NCBI GenBank assembly: GCA_016710965.1
Contig: JADJTW010000031.1
Coordinates: forward strand, 372,001 to 436,000
DNA from: Flavobacteriales bacterium
Lineage (GTDB): Bacteria > Bacteroidota > Bacteroidia > Flavobacteriales_F > PHOS-HE28
Direction of reading: 5' to 3'
Length of the DNA stretch: 64,000 nucleotides
Positions 51,501 to 59,433 of the stretch are shown one piece after another. Each line of letters starts with the position of its first letter. The stretch's first letter is position 1. The translations under genes were made by a program, and so were the position numbers. The notes below the pieces were generated by a model, which was given only the letters and a program-made list of their open reading frames with translations, was not told the DNA's origin and searched no databases.

Positions 51501-51793
51501 GTGCCCGGCTCGAAGATCACGCGGATCGTACCCTCGCCCGCGCTGGTCGCATCGGAGGCGATGTAGCGCATGCCTTGCACACCGTTGATCGCCGTTTCGA
51601 GCTGGATGATGGTGGACTTCGTGAGCACGTCCGCGCTGGAGCCCGGGTACGCGATGAAGATGTTCACCGTGGTGGGCGCTATCTCCGGGAACTGCGCGGT
51701 GGGCAGTTGCTTCATGGCAAGCCCGCCCACGAAGAGGATGAGCACCGAGATGACGATGGCCAGTACGGGCCGTTGGATGAAATTCTTGAACAT
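48554..51793 (-). CDS. RND multidrug efflux permease (HAE1 family)
   Basis: 1079 aa inner-membrane proton-driven pump, normal length. Seen: N-terminal MFKNFIQRPVLAIVIS, TM4 region LAIGIVVDNAIVVVEAVHAKM, the RND family turn DWRSTLIPIIAVPVSLIGAF, FMTGPVGVFYRQFSITMAGS, the duplicated C-terminal half (LPVGVLGSFLLLKAMGL, GLLGKNAVLIVEFA) and a charged cytoplasmic tail. In TM4 the usual Asp-Asp proton-relay pair is Asp-Asn here. Together with the adaptor and OMF it exports drugs, detergents or similar hydrophobic compounds. The substrate cannot be told from sequence. Confidence 0.94.
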   Translation of the reverse strand: MFKNFIQRPVLAIVISVLILFVGGLAMKQLPTAQFPEIAPTTVNIFIAYPGSSADVLTKSTIIQLETAINGVQGMRYIASDATSAGEGTIRVIFEPGTDPNEAVGRVKTRVDQVMPNLPLLVQREGVIITPVQPSMLMYVNLYGNGEDADELFLYNYAFTQLIPEIQRIPGVAQAQILGSRKYAMRIWMKPDRMRAYNISAEEVMKAMEEQSLIARPGRLGQSSGINAQALEYVLIYQGQFNEPEQYKNIIIRANEEGEMIKLRDIAEVELGSEFFDIYSNLDGQPSASIVLKQTLGSNASEVIAQVKEKLKEQAEFMPPGIDYKVSYDVSTFLDASIEQVLHTLRDAFILVAIVVFIFLGDWRSTLIPIIAVPVSLIGAFFVMQMFGLSINLITLFALVLAIGIVVDNAIVVVEAVHAKMEGNHALTPYAAVKEVMGEIGGAIIAITLVMVSVFIPISFMTGPVGVFYRQFSITMAGSIIISAIVALTLTPVLCAMLMKPHNGARKKSIMDRFIDGFNRWFERLTGRYVALLNRIVMRRVLTFGALAGFCAAIYLTNQVLPAGFIPSEDQGTIYAIVQTPPGSTLETTNAVARELQKICEEIPEVESVSSLAGYEIMTEGRGSNAGTCLIDLKRWDERDKNVNEVMEELEEKTKDLGAVIEYFEPPAVPGFGSSAGFSLRMLDKTNGTDYHEFERINNEFMAALAKRKELTGLFTFYAANFPQYEMIIDNDLAMQKGVSIGKAVENLNILIGSTYEQGFIRFGRFFKVYAQAAPEYRRYPTDLTGLFVKNEEGQMVPYSSFMHFEKRLGPNEITRYNLYNSATIRGLSVAGFTSGDAIKAIQEVAKETLPRGYDIAWEGLSYDEARRGNEAIYIFLVVLIFVYLVLAAQYESFVLPLVVILSLPVGVLGSFLLLKAMGLANDVYAQIGIIMLIGLLGKNAVLIVEFAVQKQRAGASVLEATIEGAKARFRPILMTSFAFVAGLIPLVLASGAGAIGNRTIGSSSLGGMLVGTIIGVLVIPGLYYVFATMIVGRKFIGDERDEPMSEQFVRHAQEESETKETIRTLNERLKDLLKRKKD

Positions 51794-51816
51794 GGCTCAG
51801 CGGTTTCGGTGCACGA

Positions 51817-52968
51817 TCACTCGGCGTACAAGTCCAGGTGCTTCACCACGGAATCGGGGGCGATGGGCTCGAAATCCACCTTCTCCTTGTCCTTCACTTT
51901 GCGCAAGCCCTCCAGCAGGATCCGATCATCCTTCTTCAACCCCCCGCTCACCACGAAGAGGTGCTGCAGCTCGGGGCCCACTTCGATGCGCGTGCTATGG
52001 ATCACGCTGTCGGCACCCACCACATACACATAGCGATGGTCGAGCACTTCGAAGGTGGCCTTCTGAGGGATCAGCAGCACACCCTTCAGCTCGGAATCCA
52101 TGAGGATATTGCCCGTCTCGCCATGCCGCAGCAGCCGTTGCGGGTTCGGGAAGGTGGCGCGGAAGGCGATGTTGCCGGTGGTATTGTTGAAATCGGATTC
52201 GATGGCGGTGATGGTACCGGGCTGATCGAATTGCTCGCCATTGGCCATCTTCAGTTTCACTTGGGTGCCATTGCCAGCCAGCGTATTCCTCTGATAGGCC
52301 AGGTATTCCGCCTCGGGCACGTTGAAGTAGATCCACATGGTGCTGTTGTCGGACAGTTCCGTGAGCAGCTCGCCTTCATCCAGCAAGGACCCCTTCCGCA
52401 CATGGAAGCGGCCCACGATGCCGTCGAAGGGTGCATGGATCTCCGTGAATCCCAAGTGGGCCTGTGCCACGCTCAACTCCGCTTTCGCCTTATCGTAGCG
52501 TGCCTTGGCCATCGCCAGTTCGTTCGGCGATACCACATTGCTATCCGCGAGGCTCTTGGTGTTGCGGTATTCGATCTCGGCGAATTCGGCCTCGGCCTGC
52601 GCGCGCTGTACTTCGGCCTGGTAGAGCACGGGTCGTATACGGAACAGCAACTGGCCTTCCTTCACCTGCTGGCCTTCATCCACCAGCATGTCCTGCAAGT
52701 AGCCCTTCTCCAAGGCGCGCAGCTCGATGTGCTGAATGGAGCGGATCTGGCAGACGTAATCCCGGACGATGATGGTATCCGTGAGCAAGGGAGTGGTGGC
52801 GGGGTATCGCCCATGCTCATGCGCTTCGTGCTCCTCCAGTTGGTGCCCGCCGCAACCGGCGAGCAGCATGGCCAGGACGATTGGGGCAGAGAGCATGCTC
52901 TTGCGCCAGAGCAATGCGACGCCTGCGGATGCAGCGCGATGGAATGAGGCAGAGGGCGTATGATGCAT
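51817..52968 (-). CDS. RND efflux periplasmic adaptor (membrane fusion protein)
   Basis: 383 aa from the ATG at 52968; an upstream ATG at 53001 would give 394 aa. A lipobox, MLLAGC, lies after a long positively charged N-region (LLWRKSMLSAPIVLAM). Lipoyl halves VDEGQQVKEGQLLFRI and GSLLDEGELLTELSD flank the alpha-hairpin (AQAEAEFAEIEYRNTKSL). Beta-barrel and membrane-proximal domains follow (AFRATFPNPQRLLRHGETGN, LLIPQKATFEV). It links the pump to the OMF. The residues before the lipobox include a His-rich MHHTPSASFHR. Confidence 0.88.
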   Translation of the reverse strand: MHHTPSASFHRAASAGVALLWRKSMLSAPIVLAMLLAGCGGHQLEEHEAHEHGRYPATTPLLTDTIIVRDYVCQIRSIQHIELRALEKGYLQDMLVDEGQQVKEGQLLFRIRPVLYQAEVQRAQAEAEFAEIEYRNTKSLADSNVVSPNELAMAKARYDKAKAELSVAQAHLGFTEIHAPFDGIVGRFHVRKGSLLDEGELLTELSDNSTMWIYFNVPEAEYLAYQRNTLAGNGTQVKLKMANGEQFDQPGTITAIESDFNNTTGNIAFRATFPNPQRLLRHGETGNILMDSELKGVLLIPQKATFEVLDHRYVYVVGADSVIHSTRIEVGPELQHLFVVSGGLKKDDRILLEGLRKVKDKEKVDFEPIAPDSVVKHLDLYAE

Positions 52969-53105
52969 GGGAATGTGGGAATGCTCTTCTTCGAACGACA
53001 TGGAGGCTGGGCTCAGCACCGCATGGGTGCGGCTAGGATGATGCTTGCAGGTCCGAATGGACCTCAGTGCATCCAGACGGGGACGATCAACGTCGCACCG
53101 CCTCG

Positions 53106-53124
53106 CCCAGAGCAATGCTCTGGG
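53106..53124. repeat. Perfect 8-bp palindrome between the small secreted gene and the efflux adaptor gene
   Basis: CCCAGAGC (53106-53113), AAT, GCTCTGGG (53117-53124). It lies 11 bases beyond the stop of the 53136 gene and more than 100 bases before the adaptor start. There is no T-run on the minus strand, so a processing hairpin or operator is more likely than a terminator. Confidence 0.5.
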
Positions 53125-53135
53125 ACTTTGCTCGA

Positions 53136-53456
53136 TTAGGGCGCTGACGGCTGAACCCCCGCGACAGGCAACAGCGACAAGCCGCTGCGATCGAAACCGG
53201 GATCATAGGTCTCTGGTGCAGCACCGGTCCACAGGGCCGAGGGCACCGACCAACCTGGCGATTGGGCTAGGCCGGGCTCGCTATCATGATCGGGCCCTTC
53301 AGTGTGGTCCTCCACCCCCGACGGCAGAGCCCCAAGCTCGAAGATCGCGGACGAGAAGTGCGCGGCGCGCAGGCCACTGGACCAGGTCTGAGTGCCCAAA
53401 AGGAGCAAGCAGGCGAGAAGCCTGGTCAACACCGTGTACTTGGCTCTTTGTGGCAT
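53136..53456 (-). CDS. Small exported protein at the head of the efflux operon
   Basis: 106 aa from the ATG at 53456 (a GTG two codons upstream is possible). A basic N-terminus and hydrophobic core (RLLACLLLLGTQTW) form a signal peptide or anchor. The rest is low in charge, Pro/Gly/Ser-rich, with an acidic-histidine stretch (VEDHTEGPDHDSEPG). No family is recognised. A clear -7 box lies 16 bases upstream and the RND adaptor follows on the same strand, so it is probably the first gene of that operon. The acidic/His stretch might bind metal; this is a guess. Confidence 0.55.
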   Translation of the reverse strand: MPQRAKYTVLTRLLACLLLLGTQTWSSGLRAAHFSSAIFELGALPSGVEDHTEGPDHDSEPGLAQSPGWSVPSALWTGAAPETYDPGFDRSGLSLLPVAGVQPSAP

Positions 53457-53472
53457 GGGCACCTTACGGGCG

Positions 53473-53481
53473 GCGAACGTA
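53473..53481 (-). promoter_or_regulatory. -7 promoter box of the efflux operon
   Basis: Minus-strand TACGTTCGC, 16 bases before the ATG at 53456. It fits the TAnnTTCGC form seen at rplU, gldA and the 14796 gene. Confidence 0.52.
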
Positions 53482-53659
53482 GGTCCGGAACGGGCATCCG
53501 GCTTGCGATTAACAGATTATTACAACGGTGGAGGACCCGCAGGTGTTACGGCCCTAACCGTCTCGATGCCACTGGACCGATATCGGACTACAGCCAGGCG
53601 AAAGGGAGGATCGGGAAGAACAGCCCGGCTGGCCCATGGCACGCGCGCCTATCGACCGA

Positions 53660-53668
53660 TAGCTTCGC
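53660..53668 (+). promoter_or_regulatory. -7 promoter box of the LOG gene, three bases before GTG
   Basis: TAGCTTCGC, then CCC, then the GTG start at 53672. This spacing predicts a leaderless message. Confidence 0.52.
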
Positions 53669-53671
53669 CCC

Positions 53672-54442
53672 GTGCCCACCCAAGACGACGAGCGACACAT
53701 CGACCTCAGCTTCCTCTCGGGCCCACGCCCGCGGTGGAAGGAACTCCTGAGCGTGATGAGCATTGCGCGCGAATTCGTCTACGGCTTCCGCAAGCTGCAC
53801 TTCGTGGGCCCATGCGTCACCTTCTTCGGCAGTGCGCGCTTCGGTGAAGACCACCCCTACTACCAAGCCGCGCGGCAACTGGCACAACGCGTGGGACGCG
53901 TTGGATTCACGATCATGACGGGCGGTGGCCCGGGCATCATGGAGGCGGCCAACCGCGGTGCCCAGGACGTCGGTGCGCGCAGCATCGGATGCAACATCAA
54001 GCTGCCCCAAGAGCAGCAGCCGAACAGCTACCTCGATGTGAGCCTCGCCTTCGAGCGCTTCTTCGTTCGCAAGGTGCTGCTGCTCAAATACAGCATGTGC
54101 TTCGTGGTGATGCCGGGCGGCGCGGGCACATTGGACGAGCTCTTCGAGACGATCACCCTCATCCAGACGGGCAAGGTCAGGAACTTCCCGATACTACTGT
54201 TCGGGCGGGAGTACTGGAAGCCGATGCTGGAACAGGTGGAGCGGATGATCGCCGAAGGCACCCTCGGCCATGAAGAGCTGAAGTTCGTTTTCGTAGCCGA
54301 TAGCGTTGATGAGGCGACCACCTTGCTGCAGGACAGATTGGTGCTGATGTGGCAGGAAGCCCGCATGCGCAAGGACACTCCGAAGTGGTGGTTCATGGAG
54401 GACCGTGTTAATGGCAGGTTAACGACTACGGCAAAGCCCTAA
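53672..54442 (+). CDS. LOG-family protein (cytokinin riboside 5'-monophosphate phosphoribohydrolase type)
   Basis: 256 aa Rossmann-fold protein of the TIGR00730/LOG group, which hydrolyses nucleoside 5'-monophosphates to free base and ribose 5-phosphate. The signature MPGGAGTLDELFE and the upstream GGGPGIMEAANRGA are intact, with the conserved FFGSARF strand at the start. The start codon is GTG; no ATG occurs before the conserved region and the -7 box lies directly in front. The C-terminal KWWFMEDRV is typical of the longer Bacteroidota members. Physiological substrate is unknown. Confidence 0.9.
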   Translation: MPTQDDERHIDLSFLSGPRPRWKELLSVMSIAREFVYGFRKLHFVGPCVTFFGSARFGEDHPYYQAARQLAQRVGRVGFTIMTGGGPGIMEAANRGAQDVGARSIGCNIKLPQEQQPNSYLDVSLAFERFFVRKVLLLKYSMCFVVMPGGAGTLDELFETITLIQTGKVRNFPILLFGREYWKPMLEQVERMIAEGTLGHEELKFVFVADSVDEATTLLQDRLVLMWQEARMRKDTPKWWFMEDRVNGRLTTTAKP

Positions 54443-54486
54443 CGGATCGTTAACCCCGCATCAAGGGTCACCTAACAGGCCAACGG

Positions 54487-54495
54487 GACATTTGC
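54487..54495 (+). promoter_or_regulatory. Candidate -7 box of the TonB receptor gene
   Basis: GACATTTGC, 34 bases before the ATG at 54530; identical in sequence and spacing to the box before rsgA. Confidence 0.42.
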
Positions 54496-54529
54496 GGCGC
54501 GAGCAGGATACACCTTGTTCGCTTCTGCG

Positions 54530-57340
54530 ATGTACCGACCGCTTACCCTTCTCCTCTCCTCCCTACTGGTCATGATGGCACTTGCGCAAAAAGGCACCGT
54601 GGCGGGCGTTGTTACCGCCGAAGAAGGCGGAAAGGTCCAACCCATGCCATTCGTGAACGTGCTGATCAAGGGCACCACCACTGGCGGGACCACCGATCTC
54701 GATGGCCGTTTCGGCTTCACGGCGGAGCCTGGAACGCACACTTTGCTCGTGAGCTTCGTGGGCTACGAGCCTGTGGAACGCAGCATTGCCGTTAGTGCGG
54801 GCCAGACCACCCGGGCCGATGTGCAATTGCTCGCCCAGTCCATCCAGATCGAGACCGTCGAAGTGGTGACTACCCGACGCACCGAGACCGAAGGTGCTGT
54901 TGTGATGGAAACGCGCAAGAGCGAGCAGGTGGTGAATGGCGTGAGCCGGGAGCAGATCAGCAAAGGCCAGGATCGCACAGCCGGCGATGTGGTGAAACGG
55001 ATCCCCGGGGTCACCATGGTGGGTGATCGCTTCATCATGATCCGCGGATTGGCCGATCGGTACAACACGGTCATGCTGAACGATGTGCTCGCCCCCAGCC
55101 TTGAACCGGACAAGCGCGCCTTCAGCTTCGATATCCTGCCAAGCGGAGCATTGGACCGTGTGATGATCCACAAGACCGGAGCGGCGGAACTGCCCGGAGA
55201 ATTCGCCGGTGGCGTGATCAAGCTCTACACGGTGAATGTGCCGAGCGAGAATAGCACAAGCATCCAGTACAGCGGTTCGTTCCGACCCGGCACCACCTTC
55301 GGCGATTTCCTCAGCAGCCAGCAAAGCAGCAGCGATGCGCTGGGCTATGACAATGGCCTGCGCCAGCTGCCGGCAAGCTTTCCATCGAACCTGGCTACTG
55401 CTTTGCCCGAGCGCGTAGAAGCGGCCGGCCGTTCGCTTGCCAACAACTGGACGCCGCAGCGCACCACAGCCCTGCCTGACCAACGCCTGAACGTCGTCCT
55501 TGCTCGACGTATCGGCAAGGAGGGCGCCTCCACCACCGGCGGTAATGTCACCACGCTGAGCTACAGCAACACCCGCCAGTCATACACGGCGAGGAACTAC
55601 AACTTCAACGCTTTCGATCCGAGCACCGGCCGCAGCGACAGCATTTACAGTTACAACGACAATGAGAACATCGCGCAGGTACGCTTCAGCGCGCTCAGCA
55701 ACTTCAGCATGCTGATGGGCACGCGCACCAAACTGGAGTTCCGCAATCTCTTCACTCAGCAAGGCACCGATCAGGCCACCCTGCGCACAGGACGCAACAT
55801 GGAGGAAGGCTTCGAGGTGCGCAACTATGCCTACCGTTACCAGCAGCGCACGATCTACAGCGGGCAACTGCATGGCAGCCAAACGCTGAAGCCTGATGTG
55901 AGCGAACTGAGCTGGACCGCCGGTTATGGCATGGCGCTCAGCAAAGAGCCCGATTTCCGTCGGGTGCGCACCGTGCGCGACCTCAATTCCACCGACGCGA
56001 ACGCGCCCTTTCGCGTTGTCGTTCCTCCGGGCGCCACCACGCTCGACGCCGGCCGCTTCTTCAGCGAGAGCGACGAGCGGGTGATCACTGGCAAGTTGGA
56101 CTATGAGCACCGTTTCGTCGGGGAACGCACCAGCGTGAAACTGCGCACGGGTGCGTACACCGAAATGAAGGACCGCACCTTCAGCGCGCGTTGGATGAGC
56201 TTCCGCCGCGCAAGCAGCGACAACTTCGATCAAAGCCTGCTGGACCAGGGGCTGGGTACCATCTTCAGCGCACAGAACATCAATTCCACATCCGGATTCA
56301 AGCTGGAAGAGGGCACCAATCCGAGCGACCGCTACACCGCCGCCAACACCCTTCTCGCCGGCTATGCCGGTGCCACCATCAACCTAGCGACCACCACCAC
56401 CATCAGTGCAGGAGTGCGGGCCGAGCACAACACGCAGGAACTGACGAGCTCCACCTTCGGCGGCCGGCGCATCACGGTGCATAACCCGGTGCTCAGCATC
56501 CTGCCTTCGATCAACGCTTCGCGCCAGATCAGCGAGAAGGCTCAGGTGCGCGCGGCATGGTCCACTACCGTCAACCGTCCTGAGTTCAGGGAGCTGGCGC
56601 CCTTTGCCTTCTATGATTTCAGCTTCAACAACGTGCTGCGCGGCAACGACAGCCTGAAGGTGGCCACCGTCCAGAACATCGATGCCCGCTACGAGCTCTA
56701 TCCCTCTGCCTCGGAACTCATGAGCGTGGGCGTCTTCTACAAGCAATTCAGCAACCCCATCGAGATGTTCTTCCTGCCTGGCGCTGGCAGCGGCGGCACG
56801 CGCAACTTCACCTTCGACAATGCGCAGCAGGCCACTAGCGTGGGCGCCGAGGTCGAAGTGCGCCGCTCGCTCAGCACGGTATTGGAAACAGGCTGGCTCA
56901 GCCACCTGGGCGTATCCTTCAATGCAGCGTACATCGTTACCGAAGTGCGCCTCGGCGGCGATGCGAAAGGGCAGGCGGAGAAGCGTCCGCTCATGGGCCA
57001 ATCTCCCTATATCGTGAACGCTGGGCTCTACTGGCAGGACACCGACCGCAAGCTGCAGTACAGCGTGCTCTATAACGTCATCGGTCCGCGCCTCTTCGCT
57101 GTGGGCACCTACGGCACGCCCGACATCTACGAGATGCCGCGTAACGTACTGGACGTCGCCATCACCAAGGGCATCGGCAAGCGCATGGAGCTGAAGCTGG
57201 GCGCGCAGGACATCCTCAATCAGCGCACGCTGCTGATCCAGGATGCGAATGATGACGGCAAGGTGAACGGCAGCGACCAGGAGATCACCAGCTTCCGCAG
57301 GGGCGCCTACTTCACGGCAGGCATCGGCGTGCGTTTCTGA
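54530..57340 (+). CDS. TonB-dependent receptor with carboxypeptidase-regulatory-like domain
   Basis: 936 aa. Signal peptide MYRPLTLLLSSLLVMMALAQ, a CarboxypepD_reg-like beta-sandwich (about 25-105: PFVNVLIKGTTTGGTTDLDG, LLVSFVGYEP), a plug domain (about 130-240: DVVKRIPGVTMVGDRFIMI, RGLADRYNTVMLNDV) and a 22-strand barrel ending in GIGVRF with the terminal Phe. It imports a ligand through the outer membrane at TonB expense. The barrel region has no SusC signature and no SusD follows; its partner is the lipoprotein gene 116 bases downstream. The ATG at 54530 is preferred to a TTG at 54515. The ligand is unknown. Confidence 0.93.
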   Translation: MYRPLTLLLSSLLVMMALAQKGTVAGVVTAEEGGKVQPMPFVNVLIKGTTTGGTTDLDGRFGFTAEPGTHTLLVSFVGYEPVERSIAVSAGQTTRADVQLLAQSIQIETVEVVTTRRTETEGAVVMETRKSEQVVNGVSREQISKGQDRTAGDVVKRIPGVTMVGDRFIMIRGLADRYNTVMLNDVLAPSLEPDKRAFSFDILPSGALDRVMIHKTGAAELPGEFAGGVIKLYTVNVPSENSTSIQYSGSFRPGTTFGDFLSSQQSSSDALGYDNGLRQLPASFPSNLATALPERVEAAGRSLANNWTPQRTTALPDQRLNVVLARRIGKEGASTTGGNVTTLSYSNTRQSYTARNYNFNAFDPSTGRSDSIYSYNDNENIAQVRFSALSNFSMLMGTRTKLEFRNLFTQQGTDQATLRTGRNMEEGFEVRNYAYRYQQRTIYSGQLHGSQTLKPDVSELSWTAGYGMALSKEPDFRRVRTVRDLNSTDANAPFRVVVPPGATTLDAGRFFSESDERVITGKLDYEHRFVGERTSVKLRTGAYTEMKDRTFSARWMSFRRASSDNFDQSLLDQGLGTIFSAQNINSTSGFKLEEGTNPSDRYTAANTLLAGYAGATINLATTTTISAGVRAEHNTQELTSSTFGGRRITVHNPVLSILPSINASRQISEKAQVRAAWSTTVNRPEFRELAPFAFYDFSFNNVLRGNDSLKVATVQNIDARYELYPSASELMSVGVFYKQFSNPIEMFFLPGAGSGGTRNFTFDNAQQATSVGAEVEVRRSLSTVLETGWLSHLGVSFNAAYIVTEVRLGGDAKGQAEKRPLMGQSPYIVNAGLYWQDTDRKLQYSVLYNVIGPRLFAVGTYGTPDIYEMPRNVLDVAITKGIGKRMELKLGAQDILNQRTLLIQDANDDGKVNGSDQEITSFRRGAYFTAGIGVRF

Positions 57341-57456
57341 GGAACGTTCCGCTCAACGCTTAACGGAAGCTTAAGGCGGGGATACACAACGATAAGATCG
57401 GCAGCAAGACCGCGTAACAGCGCACGGGTCTCTTTGCGCCATCCAAACGAAACAAC

Positions 57457-58856
57457 ATGAAGCTCTTGAAGAACACCACCAGCGCCCTGCTACTGCTCGT
57501 CTCGGTGGCGGTTGCACTGCCCGCATGCAAGAAGAAGGAAGGCTGCACCGATCCAACGGCCACCAACTACGACGCCGACGCCGACAAGGACTGCTGCTGC
57601 GAGTACGCCAGCACCCCCAGCAATGTGATCGAGGTGCAAGGGAACATCACCGCCAACACCACGTGGAGCAACAGCAACAAATACCTCCTCAAGGGCTTCG
57701 TGTACGTGGAGGACGGTGCCACGCTGACGGTCCAGCCGGGCACGATCATCAAAGGGGATAAGCCTACGAAGGGTTCGCTCATCATCAAGCGGGGCGGCAA
57801 GATCATGGCCGACGGCACCGCCAGCCAACCCATCGTGTTCACGAGCAACCAAGCGGCCGGTTCGCGCGATCGCGGTGATTGGGGCGGGATCATCATCTGC
57901 GGCCGCGCGCCGCACAATCAGCCTAGCGACCCGACGGTGGAAGGCGGACCTGACGCCTTCTACGGTGGCACGGACGCCGCCGACAACAGCGGCGTGCTCC
58001 GCTACGTGCGCATCGAATTCGCGGGCATCGCCTTCCAGCCCAACCAGGAGATCAATGGCCTTACGCTCGGCGCGGTAGGCAGCGGCACCACCATCGAGCA
58101 TGTGCAGGTGAGCTACAGCGGCGATGACAGCTATGAGTGGTTCGGGGCACCGTGAACGCCAAGCACCTGATCGCCTACCGCGGCCTGGATGACGACTTCG
58201 ACCAGGATTTCGGCTGGCAAGGCAAGGTGCAGTTCGCTGTAAGCCTGCGCGACCCCAACTACGCCGATGCCAGCGGCAGCAATGGATTCGAGTGCGACAA
58301 CGACGCAGCCGGGAACTCAGCAGCGCCTTACTCCCAGGGGACCTGGAGCAACGTCACCGTGCTCGGTCCGGGAACAGTCACCGGAACCGTGAGCGACTTG
58401 TACAAGCGCGCCATGCACCTGCGTCGCAATACGCAGACGCGCATCTACAACAGCGTGTTCGCAGGCTACCCCACGGGGTTGCTGATCGACGGAAGCACCA
58501 CGGAGACCAACGCAACGAACAACGATCTGCAAGTGCGCAACACCGTGATCGCCGGCATGACCAACAACTACGCGGTGGCCAGCGGCAGCAGCTGGGATTG
58601 CGGCGCATGGTTCAACACGGCAGGCTGGAGCAACACCGCCTATGCGAATAACAGCGACTTGGGCATCATCCTGCCCGTGGATCTCACCAGTCCTGTGCTT
58701 CGCCCCGAAGCAAGCAGCCCGTTGCTCGCCGGTGCGGCCTTCGCCGGACCGCTCGCAGATAGCTTCTACGAGGTAGTGGGCTACCGTGGCGCCTTCGGCA
58801 GCACCGATTGGACGGCTGGCTGGGCCAACTGGACCCCCCAGACCACAAGCTACTGA
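57457..58856 (+). CDS. Surface lipoprotein partner of the TonB receptor, frameshifted
   Basis: About 466 aa once one base is restored. Signal peptide with Cys at ALPAC, then GCTDPTATNYDADADKDC, a Cys-rich motif common in Bacteroidota surface proteins, and a parallel beta-helix-like region (YVEDGATLTVQPGTIIKGD, DWGGIIICGRAP, IEFAGIAF). The first frame ends at 58155 after DDSYEWFG; the second resumes GTVNAKHLIAYRGLDDDFD. The break is at a G-run (58142-58147) where one more G would restore EWFGGTVNAK. Homopolymer position favours a consensus error. Adjacent to the TonB receptor, hence probably the ligand-capturing lipoprotein. Confidence 0.8.
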
Positions 58857-58892
58857 GCACGGTACATCGCAAATTGCCCGCTCAGTGACAAG

Positions 58893-58918
58893 GAAAGCCC
58901 CGCTTCGGCGGGGCTTTC
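58893..58918. terminator. Intrinsic terminator with UUCG tetraloop shared by convergent genes
   Basis: GAAAGCCCCGC (58893-58903), TTCG, GCGGGGCTTTC (58908-58918): a perfect 11-bp stem closed by the very stable C(UUCG)G loop. It lies 37 bases after the lipoprotein stop. Its last base is also the first base of the yqaA stop codon (CTA, 58918-58920), so it can serve both strands. Confidence 0.82.
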
Positions 58919-59340
58919 TAGTTCACGCCACGCACCAGGTAGAGAATGGCGGCATATCGCAGCGCTTTGCCCAGAAGCATGAGCGCTGCGGTTGGAACCA
59001 ATCGCGCTCTTCCCAAACCAAGTGCTATGGCGATGGGATCGCCAATCACTGGAAGCCAGCACAGCAGAGCCGCCCAAGGCCCGTAGCGTTCGATGCGGAA
59101 AAGCCATGCAGCAGCCTTCGACGGGTCGGTGCGAAGCCAACGTGCCAGGCGTGCAGGATTACCCATGCGACCCAACCCGTAGCTGCTCATGCCGCCAAGC
59201 CAGTTGCCGGCACTTGCCACCAGCCACAATGCGCAGCTGCTCCATGGGCCTGCGAGGCACGCCAGCAGGACGGCCTCCGAACTGAATGGCAGCACAGTGG
59301 CAGCTAGGAAACAAGCCAGGAAGAGGCCGATCAAGCCCAT
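58918..59340 (-). CDS. yqaA: DedA/VTT-family membrane protein YqaA
   Basis: 140 aa. The pattern of a hydrophobic N-terminus, FLAATVLPFSSEAVLLA, SAGNWLGGMSSYGLGR, RYGPWAALLCWLPVIGD and LLGKALRYAAILY matches E. coli YqaA along its length. These are small four-span membrane proteins of the DedA/SNARE-associated superfamily, whose members handle lipid scrambling; the YqaA role is not known. A further start at 59397 would add 19 residues, but TACCTTGCG on the minus strand at 59371-59379 could be the promoter and fits the shorter protein. The stop overlaps the shared terminator. Confidence 0.88.
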   Translation of the reverse strand: MGLIGLFLACFLAATVLPFSSEAVLLACLAGPWSSCALWLVASAGNWLGGMSSYGLGRMGNPARLARWLRTDPSKAAAWLFRIERYGPWAALLCWLPVIGDPIAIALGLGRARLVPTAALMLLGKALRYAAILYLVRGVN

Positions 59341-59433
59341 ATCCGCCCAGTCTGGTGCCAACTCCACGCGCGCAAGGTACCCGCAGGCCTTCGGCATGTG
59401 GTTTGGCCTGTGGCCGGCTCAATGCCAAGGACC

